Shown: positions 20,996-29,435 of the stretch, one piece after another
Numbering within the stretch: the first letter of the stretch is position 1
Layout of the letters: each line of letters begins with the position of its first letter
Position numbers and translations under genes: made by a program
Notes under the pieces: generated by a model
Databases searched by the model: none
The model's input: the letters and a program-made list of their open reading frames with translations, nothing else
What the model was told of the DNA's origin: nothing
Source: Isotricha intestinalis
Lineage: Eukaryota; Ciliophora; Litostomatea; Vestibuliferida; Isotrichidae
NCBI GenBank assembly: GCA_023807065.1
Contig: JAJJLU010003598.1
Location: 1 to 47,640, forward strand
Direction: 5' to 3'
DNA: 47,640 nucleotides

Positions 20996-21853
20996 TTATT
21001 TTTGCTCTGAAATACCATTTTCTTCTTTTTTTTCCTTAAATCCTTCAATGTCTTTTAATTTTAACATAGTAGAATTCATAAAGAAATTTTTAATAGCTTT
21101 TAAAGCTTCAGATTTAGAAACATTTTTTTTCTTTAAATCATCTGTAATTTTCTTTAATTGAACAACAGCTGCAGCGAATTTATTTTTTTCATTTTTTAAT
21201 TGTTCATTTTCTTTTTTTAAATCATCAATAATTTTATTATTTTCATTAACATTTTCATCATATTTTTGATTCATTTCTTCTAATTTTTGTTTTAAAAGTT
21301 TATTTTCTTTTTTAATTTCTTCTTCTTCCTTACTAGTTTTACTTAAAGTTTGATTTAATTTAATGATAATATCTTCTTGATTTTTAGCTTCATTTTTCAT
21401 ATATTCAATATCATTTTTACATACTTTAATAATATTTTCAGATTGAAATAATTTAGTTTTTAAAAATTCATTGATTTCTCTTAATGATTTAACTTGAACT
21501 TTAATATCTTCTTCATTATTTATTTGTGCATTTAAAGCATTTAAATCTAATTTAGGAGGATTGTTTTCTTTTTTTATTTTTATTTTTAATCTATATAAAG
21601 ATAATATCATATTTGGCATTGAACATATTGTTGTGTTTATTAGTCTAGATGATAATCTAAAGTTAAATAAATCTTTGGTTTCTAAATATGGTAATATTAA
21701 TTGAATTATTGATAATTTATCCAAGTATTGAAAAAATTTACTTTCATAATTTGATTCATTTCTTAATTTTATTTTCTGAAATTGATTTAATAAACTTTTC
21801 GCATCTTCCAATGTTTTATCTATATTTATTATATTGTTCTGATCAGTATTCAT
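20996..21853 (-). CDS. F-box-like protein with coiled coil
   Basis: 285 residues. Residues 43-80 resemble an F-box: YLDKLSIIQLILPYLETKDL followed by FNFRLSSRLINTT, matching the LP..i...il.yL...DL....vsr pattern. From about 110 to 245 there is a continuous Lys/Glu/Asn heptad-rich coiled coil (ENKLLKQKLEEMNQKYDE, then LKKENEQLKNEKNKF). F-box proteins recruit substrates to SCF ubiquitin ligases via Skp1; here the coiled coil would be the substrate or oligomerisation part. Similar F-box-plus-coiled-coil proteins occur in ciliates. The start is 43 bp from the divergent TPX2-motif gene. Ends in TAA. Confidence 0.7.
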   Translation of the reverse strand: MNTDQNNIINIDKTLEDAKSLLNQFQKIKLRNESNYESKFFQYLDKLSIIQLILPYLETKDLFNFRLSSRLINTTICSMPNMILSLYRLKIKIKKENNPPKLDLNALNAQINNEEDIKVQVKSLREINEFLKTKLFQSENIIKVCKNDIEYMKNEAKNQEDIIIKLNQTLSKTSKEEEEIKKENKLLKQKLEEMNQKYDENVNENNKIIDDLKKENEQLKNEKNKFAAAVVQLKKITDDLKKKNVSKSEALKAIKNFFMNSTMLKLKDIEGFKEKKEENGISEQK

Positions 21854-21896
21854 TTATTTTGATTTTTAAATATTTATTCATATTTTTTTTTAAATA
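21854..21896. promoter_or_regulatory. 43-bp bidirectional intergenic space
   Basis: Only 43 bp separate the start codons of the F-box-like gene (minus) and the TPX2-motif gene (plus). Both promoters and both 5' leaders must fit into this A/T stretch or overlap the coding regions, so the two genes are probably transcribed from one shared nucleosome-free site. No specific motif is recognised. Confidence 0.45.
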
Positions 21897-22352
21897 ATGA
21901 ATAAGGAAATTAAAGAAAATTCAGTTAAAAATATTTTTATTATTATTAAAAATGCTATTCAAGGAAAAGAAATAAGAAATTTATATCACTTTTCTTCTTA
22001 TAAAAGAAAATATTCTTCCTTAAAAAAAAATATTAATAATAATAGTGATAGAAAAAAATTTCATTATTCCAAAATAAAAAATACTCCAATGACTTCAAAA
22101 AATAATATAAGTTATGATGAAGATTTATTCAGTAAAAGTAAAATAAAAGATAATAAAAAAAAATTTATAACAACAAATTCAAAAAAATCAATTAGTTATT
22201 CTAATAAATTTAAAGCAAGACCTTGTCCTTCATTTAATTTTATGGAAGTTAAAAAAAGTAATAAACCTTTGACAATAGGGCATGAACCTAATTTACATAC
22301 AAAAAAAAGATTTTATGAAAGACAAAGAAAAAAATCAAAAGATTTAAATTAA
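21897..22352 (+). CDS. small basic protein with TPX2-like motif
   Basis: 151 residues, Lys/Ser/Asn-rich. Near the C-terminus, residues 105-138 read FKARPCPSF ... KPLTIGHEPNLHTKKR. This matches the repeated TPX2-family pattern FKARPxP...kpLT...P.L.t..R, found in microtubule-associated TPX2/WDL-type proteins and in many short protist proteins of cilia or spindle. The rest is probably disordered. A role on microtubules is therefore suggested, not shown. It is transcribed divergently from the F-box-like gene with 43 bp between them. Ends in TAA. Confidence 0.62.
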   Translation: MNKEIKENSVKNIFIIIKNAIQGKEIRNLYHFSSYKRKYSSLKKNINNNSDRKKFHYSKIKNTPMTSKNNISYDEDLFSKSKIKDNKKKFITTNSKKSISYSNKFKARPCPSFNFMEVKKSNKPLTIGHEPNLHTKKRFYERQRKKSKDLN

Positions 22353-22459
22353 AAAATAAAAAAAAAGAATTGTTAATTATATTAATTGTATTATATATAG
22401 TAAAATTAAAATAAATAACCATTTTTTTTTGTTTTTTAGAATAAAGGTAAATTTAAATA

Positions 22460-22669
22460 ATGATAAATCTTTTAAATTATTCTTCTATGACTGCTATTAA
22501 GATAGTTCTTTTAATAAAAAAAATATTGGGTAAAAAAAAAGAGCAAATAATTTTTATTCATAAAAAAGAAGGTCGTTTAAATAAAGGTAAAAGTAAAAGT
22601 TTAAAAAATATTTTTGTAAATTTACTAATTCTAATAGGATTAATAATCTTACAAATTTTTTTTATATGA
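22460..22669 (+). CDS. possible small tail-anchored protein (doubtful)
   Basis: 69 codons ending in TGA. The middle is Lys-rich (IHKKEGRLNKGKSKSLKN) and the last 22 residues are a strong hydrophobic segment (FVNLLILIGLIILQIFFI), so if expressed it would be a tail-anchored membrane protein. The ending loosely recalls RAMP4/SERP1-type proteins, but the resemblance is weak. Against it: TGA is the stop of no other gene in the window, and short hydrophobic frames are common in A+T-rich DNA. Confidence 0.25.
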   Translation: MINLLNYSSMTAIKIVLLIKKILGKKKEQIIFIHKKEGRLNKGKSKSLKNIFVNLLILIGLIILQIFFI

Positions 22670-23659
22670 AACAAGATAATTAATATCTTATTCTTTTTAT
22701 TATTTTTTTTCATTTAAGTAAAAAAAGTAAAAAATAGAAACAACAATAACTATAAACAAATAATATATATAATTAAAAAATTACTTTAAAAGGGAATTTT
22801 TAATCTCTTTTTACTCAGAAAGTGTTTCACTTTAAATTTTTATATATATTAACTAATCAAAAATAAGAGCAAAACTCAAAAACTTTATAATTATTCATCC
22901 AATAAATTAATGAAAACTTGCTTATTAATTATTTTTATTATAATGACTGAAAATGCTTTTATTACTTTAGAAATATAATTATTGCAATTTGAATAATCAA
23001 ATTATAATTTTTTATAGAAAAAATCTATATTATTTTTATATATAATAATAGTTTAAAGCAAATTATAAATAGAAATTATTTTCTTTTTTTCAAAATGAAT
23101 TGTTTAAGATGAAGAAGGATGAAAGTTTTTAGAGAAAAATCAAACAAAATAAAATAAAAGATTTTATATAATTAATAGAAATAAAAGATAATCTAATATT
23201 GTATAAATTTGATGATGGATGTTAAAATAATAATAATTAAAGAAATCTTAAAATACAGCTTATTATGGAACTATTAATAAAAAAGAAGTTTTATATCAAT
23301 ATATTTAATTGTGATAATAATTTTAGTTCTTTTATTTTTCCTTTAAAAATTTTTAAATGAAATAAAATTATATAAGAAATTCATCGATATTTTTAGAAAA
23401 TTAATACATTTAATAATGATTTTTAAGAAGTTATTTTTAATTTATCATTTTATCCTAAAAATATTTGCTGAGCTTAATACATAAATATTTCCTAAAGTCT
23501 TTTGATTATGTTTATATGGTAATAAATAGTTAATGAGTAATTTTAAAATATATTTTTTTATTTTTAAATGTTATAAAAAAAGATAAATTTGTTAGTGTTC
23601 ATCGAAATAATAATTAATAGTATATTTTAATTTAAATAATATATATAAATATCTCTAAA
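22670..23659. other. gap of about 1 kb upstream of the CDPK gene, with a decayed coding-like frame
   Basis: From about 22985 to 23480 one plus-strand frame reads like protein (QNELFKMKKDESF, IEIKDNLILYKFDDGC, NLKIQLIMELLIKKKFYINI) but is broken by TAA, TAG and TGA codons. No family is recognised. A small perfect hairpin (AAAGTG-TTT-CACTTT) lies at 22819-22833. The last 150 bp before the CDPK start are plain A/T and presumably hold its promoter. Confidence 0.35.
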
Positions 23660-25447
23660 ATGGGAAATGAAATAACAGAAAGTAAAATTTCATTACCTCA
23701 AAAAGAAAAAGAAATAGATATGAACGAACCAAAAAGTCCAGAATTTTACTTTAATAAATCTATTTTTCCAAATTTAGAAAAATCAAATATTAAAATTTTA
23801 TTTCAAGAATCACTAACAAACGATGCGAAAAAGCAAAAGAATAAAACTTTTAGTGAACAAAATTCAAAGGAAGAATGTTTAAAAAAAAAAGAAATGATTG
23901 AAAAATTCCAACCAAAAAAAGAAAACTATGATTTAACATTGAAAACTTCACTATATGAAGAAAATATAGAAAATCCTAAAAACATAAATAAAAAAAGCGA
24001 AAATAATAAATTAGAAGAAAATTATGTGTTAGATGAATCATCACTTGAAACTTCAGTAGGATCATTAGAAATGGATATAAGAGAAATATATAAATTTAAA
24101 GATTTATTAGGTGGAGGACATTTTGGTACAGTAAGAAGTGCTTTTAGAAGATTTGAAAAAGCTCCTTGTAAATTATTTGCAATAAAATCTATTAGTAAAA
24201 AAAAATTAACTGATAATAATTTAGATGATTTAATTAAAGAAGTAGATATTATTTCATCATTAGATCATCCTAATATAATTAAATTTTATGAAACTTATAA
24301 TGACCAATTTTACTTTCATATTGTTATGGAATTATGTAGAGGAAAAGATTTGTTATCAAGAATGAATAAAGAAAAAATGAATGAAAAATTAATTGCTTCT
24401 ATTATTATGAAAACATTACATGCAATATCATATTGTCATTCAAAGGGAATAACACATAGAGATTTAAAACCAGATAATATCATATTCGAAACACCAGATT
24501 TAGATTCAGACATTAAATTAATTGATTTTGGATTATCTAAAAAATTTAAAAATTCTCAAAAATTACATTCTGTGTTAGGAACTCCTTATTATGTTGCTCC
24601 TGAAGTGTTAAGAAAAGAATACAATGAAAAATGTGATTTATGGTCAATTGGTGTTATAACTTATTTATTAATTATTGGTGAAGTACCTTTTAAAGGAAAA
24701 AATAATAATGATATATTTAATAAAATTATTAATGAAAATATTAATTATAATAATCCCAAATGGAATAATTTTTCAAATGAAGCTAAAAATTTTGTTAAAT
24801 TACTTTTACAAAAAGATTTTAATAAAAGACCTTCTGCTCAAGAAGCTTTGAATCATAATTGGTTTTTGTCTTTTTTTTCAAAATATCATAATTTTGTATT
24901 AGTAGAACCTAATATTTTTATTGCTTTAAAAAATTATAAACCATGTAATTTAATAAAAAAGCTTGTATATAAATATATTATAAATACAATGGGCCATACA
25001 GAATTAAAAAAATATAAAACTGCTTTATATGCTTTTGATTATGCTCATAATGGTTATGTTGATTTATGTGATTTAAATAAAGTTTTTGAATTATTAAAAA
25101 CCGATATTTCTGAAGAACAAATTAAAATATTAAGTAATGCTTTTGAAGGGAAAAAACATTTAAATTATAGTGAATTTATTATGTGTTGTCTTAATTTAAA
25201 AGAAGTTATAAAAATTGAAAAGTTAGAATCTGCTTTTAGATATTTTGATATTAATAATGATGGATTTATTGACACTTCTGATATTAAGAAAGTTATGTTA
25301 AGATTTGGTAAAAAAATTTTAAATGAAGATGATATTAAAAAAATTATAATGGAAGTTGAAAAGAATGAAAATTATTGTATTTCTAAAAAAGATTTTTTTA
25401 ATTTGTTTAGTAATATATTGGATATTCCTGAGGAATACCAAATTTAA
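23660..25447 (+). CDS. calcium-dependent protein kinase (CDPK) with N-myristoylation site
   Basis: 595 residues. It starts Met-Gly-Asn, an N-myristoylation signal. A disordered head runs to about 143. The kinase domain (about 144-405) has the Gly loop GGGHFG at 151-156, the ATP-binding Lys at 176 (FAIKSI), HRDLKPDN at 267-274, DFG at 289-291 and GTPYYVAPEVL at 308-318, so it should be active. The regulatory C-terminus has four EF-hand-like units. The first (from D460, DYAHNGYVDLCD) and second (EGKKHLNYSEF) are partly degenerate, the third (D530, DINNDGFIDTSD) is canonical, and the fourth (VEKNENYCISKKDF) is degenerate. CDPKs are Ca2+ sensors of plants, ciliates and apicomplexans, so this gene is strong evidence on the lineage. 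Ends in TAA. Confidence 0.95.
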   Translation: MGNEITESKISLPQKEKEIDMNEPKSPEFYFNKSIFPNLEKSNIKILFQESLTNDAKKQKNKTFSEQNSKEECLKKKEMIEKFQPKKENYDLTLKTSLYEENIENPKNINKKSENNKLEENYVLDESSLETSVGSLEMDIREIYKFKDLLGGGHFGTVRSAFRRFEKAPCKLFAIKSISKKKLTDNNLDDLIKEVDIISSLDHPNIIKFYETYNDQFYFHIVMELCRGKDLLSRMNKEKMNEKLIASIIMKTLHAISYCHSKGITHRDLKPDNIIFETPDLDSDIKLIDFGLSKKFKNSQKLHSVLGTPYYVAPEVLRKEYNEKCDLWSIGVITYLLIIGEVPFKGKNNNDIFNKIINENINYNNPKWNNFSNEAKNFVKLLLQKDFNKRPSAQEALNHNWFLSFFSKYHNFVLVEPNIFIALKNYKPCNLIKKLVYKYIINTMGHTELKKYKTALYAFDYAHNGYVDLCDLNKVFELLKTDISEEQIKILSNAFEGKKHLNYSEFIMCCLNLKEVIKIEKLESAFRYFDINNDGFIDTSDIKKVMLRFGKKILNEDDIKKIIMEVEKNENYCISKKDFFNLFSNILDIPEEYQI

Positions 25448-26445
25448 ACGATAAAATCATAATTATTATTCTATTCTATTTTCTAGTGATGTATAAGTAA
25501 ATAATTTGAAATGATGATTGATTAATTTTTTTTAATACCTATAAGGTTTATTTTTTAAAAAACATTGAAGAATTGCATAAATTTTAGTGTATATAATTTA
25601 TAAATATTATATAAAAATATAACTAATTAGAATATAAATATTGTGAATTAAAGGTATTTATAATATGTGAGAAAGATAAATTTACTTTTTTTTAATTAAT
25701 AAATTTTGTGAATTTTCTCTTAAAAATATATTTATATATATTATATCCTAATTTATTCTACAATATTTTTCTACATGACCTTCATATATTGAGAAAAAAA
25801 ATGAACTTTTTGGTCATTTGCTTTTTATTTTTGAATTGTAATGATTTATTATATTTATTATAATTGAAATTCTCTCTTCATTATTTTTTTAATTAACCTT
25901 TTATAATTTTTTATTATATCCTTCCTAATTTTTTTATTTGAAATTTTCCATTCAAATTATTTTAGTTTTATATTTAAATAACCATATTAAAGGAATATTA
26001 CCTTCTTTTATTAAATAATCATTTGTTTTTATGTATATCATTTATGCATTTATTATTATTATTTTGAGACATTTGATTATTTTGAAATATAATTGGATTT
26101 TTTTTTATTATTTAAAAATTGGAAATTGGGTTTACCTCTAATATCGAAGTCTTAAAATATTTTGCTTTTTCATTATTTGATTCTGTTTTAATTTATCTTT
26201 TGATTATATTTTCAAATTTCTTTGTTCATTTATTTTTGAATTGAGAATAAAAGGAGGATGATATCATTTAATTAATTTTTGTTCATTCATTTTTTTCATT
26301 GAATGTTTTCAAATATTATTTTCGAATATTTCCTTGTACATTGATTATTCTTATTAAAAAATTAAATTTTATTTATAAATTTGAATATATTTATTTATAT
26401 ATAAAAATATATATATAATATATAATATTAAAAATAAATTAAATT
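25448..26445. other. intergenic gap, 1.0 kb, with a minus-strand decayed coding-like patch
   Basis: This is the convergent space between the CDPK and the bZIP gene. On the minus strand, around 25940-26150, the text reads DFDIRGKPNFQFLNNKKN and PIIFQNNQMSQNNNNK, followed after a frame change by EGNIPLIWLFKYKTK. Stops (TAA, TGA, TAG) and frame changes break it. A decayed gene fragment is the best reading. Nothing else seen. Confidence 0.35.
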
Positions 26446-27912
26446 TTAAACTTCACATCCTTTTTTAATATCAACTATTTTACAAGAAACTGTATAAAAA
26501 GATTTTTCGACATTGTCTACTTGAATAGAAGTATTATTATTATAATTATTAACAGGAACAATTAAATCCATAAAAATATTTCTATCTTCAAACCCAATAT
26601 ATTTTTCTCCTTTAAAATTTAATTGAGTAGTAATAGCTTTATCAATTTTTTGTTTTTCATTATATAAATTATTAAATAATTCTTCACTTTGAGAATAAAA
26701 ATTTGTACAAAAAACATAATTTTTCTCATTGAAAGAATTTTTCATATTGAAATTATTATAATTGATATTTAAAGGATAATTAATAGGAATAACATAATTA
26801 TTTTCAAGAAATTTTTTTGCTCTAACAGTATAATCTTTTTCAATTTTAAAAGGAACAGGAAATTGTTTATTCGTTTCGTTAACTTGATTATTTATATATT
26901 TATTTACATTATCATAAGGAATTAATTGATTATTACAATTACAATTTATATTTTGATTTAAATGTCTTAATTGATTATTATTATGATTTATTTGAATATT
27001 ATTTCCTAAAATAAATGTACCAATAAAAACACATATTATTGCAATTATTCCTGTAATAAAATTTATATATTTTTTTGTATTATTTGTTATTTTATTATTC
27101 AAGCAAAAATCTGACAATGAAGAAATGTTTTTTTCTAAAATTAATTTTTTACATTCTGGACATAATGTTTTAATTGATTCTTTAATTAAATTTATATCAT
27201 AATCTCTTTTCTCTAATTCTTCTTTTAAGATTGAATTTTCTTTTAATAAATCTTGAGATAATTTTTTATAATATTCAAATTCTTTTTTTTTTTTATCTCT
27301 ACTTTTTTGAGCAGAAAGTCTATTTCGAAGCATTTTTGTTTCTTTTTTTAATTGGCTTTTATTTTCTTTTTTTTTTGAATTTTTTTCCTCATTTATTGGA
27401 ATATCTTTTTTTTTATTTTCTTTACTATTTTTATCTATTAAATTGTTATTTTCATTTCTTTTTATTTTTTTTTCTAAAATTTTTTTGGTTTTTTCTATTT
27501 TTAATTTCATTCTTTCTCTTATACTTTTATTTTCATAACACTGGAAATTATTTTGAATTTCATTAAAAATTAAATTTTGAGAATCTAAATTTTCTGTTTT
27601 TGAATGTGTTGATAATAAAAGTGAATTATTATTATTATTGTTATTTTCCTCTATATTTAATTTTACTTGTGGTGTTACTTTAAATAATTGTTTAATTTGT
27701 TCTTTTTTATTATTTTTTTGAATTTCATTTGAAGTTAATGTGGATTTAATTTCACAAGTATTTTCAAAATTATTTTCTTTTTTATTATTATTACTGAAAA
27801 AATTTTCAAAGTTTATTTTATTATATTCTATGTCATTATTACTAAAAATATCATATTCAAAATGATTATCAAATATTTCTAATCCTTGATTAAAATCATC
27901 GTTCCAATTCAT
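26446..27912 (-). CDS. membrane-anchored bZIP transcription factor (ATF6/CREB3/bZIP28-like layout)
   Basis: 488 residues. An acidic/Asn-rich N-terminal region (1-120) could serve for activation. The bZIP basic region is at about 188-210 (RNRLSAQKSRDKKKKE, the N-x-x-S-A-x-x-S-R signature), followed by a leucine-zipper coiled coil to about 247. One strong transmembrane helix lies at about 281-302 (YINFITGIIAIICVFIGTFI). The C-terminal 186 residues would be lumenal and contain N-glycosylation sequons (NET, NNT). Thirteen residues past the membrane is R315-H-L-N, which fits the site-1-protease pattern RxLx. The layout is that of ER-stress factors released by regulated proteolysis; this role is inference from architecture. 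It converges with the CDPK gene. Ends in TAA. Confidence 0.85.
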   Translation of the reverse strand: MNWNDDFNQGLEIFDNHFEYDIFSNNDIEYNKINFENFFSNNNKKENNFENTCEIKSTLTSNEIQKNNKKEQIKQLFKVTPQVKLNIEENNNNNNNSLLLSTHSKTENLDSQNLIFNEIQNNFQCYENKSIRERMKLKIEKTKKILEKKIKRNENNNLIDKNSKENKKKDIPINEEKNSKKKENKSQLKKETKMLRNRLSAQKSRDKKKKEFEYYKKLSQDLLKENSILKEELEKRDYDINLIKESIKTLCPECKKLILEKNISSLSDFCLNNKITNNTKKYINFITGIIAIICVFIGTFILGNNIQINHNNNQLRHLNQNINCNCNNQLIPYDNVNKYINNQVNETNKQFPVPFKIEKDYTVRAKKFLENNYVIPINYPLNINYNNFNMKNSFNEKNYVFCTNFYSQSEELFNNLYNEKQKIDKAITTQLNFKGEKYIGFEDRNIFMDLIVPVNNYNNNTSIQVDNVEKSFYTVSCKIVDIKKGCEV

Positions 27913-28579
27913 TTTTCTGAACTTAAATATTTATTATTTTAATGATTTTTCTAAATAATTATTACGTGTTCAAAAAATAAAAAATATCATAGCAATTATT
28001 ATCTAATAATTTATGTTATTATAATATGGTTTGTTTTATGAAAAAAATTTTTTAAATATTTTTATTTAAAAATAGTTAGTTAAATTAATTTTGAAATTTC
28101 TTTTATTCTTCTTTTCCTAATAATTTGTCCTATTGAAAATATAATAAATTATATTTTTTTGTTATTTTCTTATAATTCTTCATTTTTAATGTTTAATTGC
28201 TTTTTACAAATATAGATTCTTTAATTCTTTTTAAACATTATATTTTTTTACTTTCTCTGATTAATTATCTTTTTTTGATTTTATAATCATTTATATATTT
28301 CTTTTTATATCATTAATTATTTCTGAATCTTTCATAAAACAAATCTATTTTATTTTTTATTCACTTTTATTAGAATTTAAATATAAAATATAAGCAGTCA
28401 ACAATTATATTATAAATAAAAAATTATTTCTTTTATTTTAATATTACTGATTTCTCTTAATATATAATCTATAAGGATTACCTAATAAAGCCGGTAATTT
28501 ATTATATTTTTATTTTCTTTTTATTTAATTATATTTGACTTTATTTTTTAATTTATCAATTTTTTTTTAAATAATACAT
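27913..28579. other. intergenic space upstream of the bZIP gene
   Basis: A/T-rich sequence that should contain the bZIP promoter. A slightly less A/T-rich patch with GCCGGT lies near 28485-28495. It does not fold into a recognisable tRNA, and no RNA gene or open frame can be supported. Confidence 0.5.
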
Positions 28580-29250
28580 TTAATTTTTTATATCATTTCT
28601 TTTTGATTCAAATCTTTCATTTTCTAATTCTTTATAAATATCACTTAATTAATTTGCAATAGGAAAAATATTTTCTTTAACATTAGAGTTTATATTTATT
28701 ATATAAAGAAATAAAATTGGAAAATAAAGGAAAATTCTTTAAAGTATTTGAAAAGGTTTTGATATATTTCGAAGACATTCAACATCAATTTTTAAATTGT
28801 AGCAATTGTGCTCTTTAATGGATTCAATATTTAATTTATTTGATTTATTTGATTTTTTATTTTAGATATTTCTTTAGAAACTTTTTCAAAATTGCATTAT
28901 TATGTTTATTTAAATTTTGAATTATTTCATTTAATTAGTCATTTAAACTTTTTTGATGAAATTTCTTTGGATAATTTATTATTTTCATTTAATAAATAAT
29001 AATCAAGTTTTTGTTTGTTTTTTTTTTTTTATAATTATTAATTTATTAAATGTTTCATTTAATTTATTTGAAATTTTTTTGAGTCCTTTCAAAGCACTAT
29101 AATTTTGATTTTCAATTTCAAACTTTTTGTTCTTTAATCATTAATGTTCTTTATATCATTAATATAATTTTTTCTCATTTTTTCATTTAAAAAATATTTT
29201 TTATTCATTCCATATATGTTCAAATTGTTCATTTCTTCTTATAATTCAGT
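28580..29250 (-). pseudogene. decayed coiled-coil protein gene fragment
   Basis: The minus strand reads like a coiled-coil protein in pieces across three frames: MRKNYINDIKNIND, then KFEIENQNYSALKGLKKISN and KLNETFNKLI, then LLNENNKLSKEISSKKFK, then LNEIIQNLNKHNNAILKKFL, then KLNIESIKEHNCYNLKIDVE. In-frame stops and several frame changes at A runs separate the pieces. No start, stop or family can be assigned. The density of charged/Asn coiled-coil words on one strand is higher than in other gaps, which supports an old gene rather than chance. Confidence 0.45.
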
Positions 29251-29435
29251 AATTTCTTATTCAATATAAAAAATGCAATAAAACAAATTAAATAATGATT
29301 TAGTTCATCAAATATAAGAAACATTAAACATATTTTTATCTCTTTTTCTTAAAAAAGCATTATATTCCATTATTTAACTTTAAAATTGTTTATATATTTT
29401 TTAATAAATTTAAATATTTTATATAGATTTATAAA

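Noticed and set aside
23200..23300. Decayed protein kinase (text like LIMELL) upstream of the CDPK
   Set aside because: Only a few residues match and no Gly loop, HRD or DFG is nearby; kept only as an unassigned coding-like patch.
28480..28500. GCCGGT patch as part of a tRNA
   Set aside because: No matching acceptor stem, T-loop or anticodon arm could be drawn around it.
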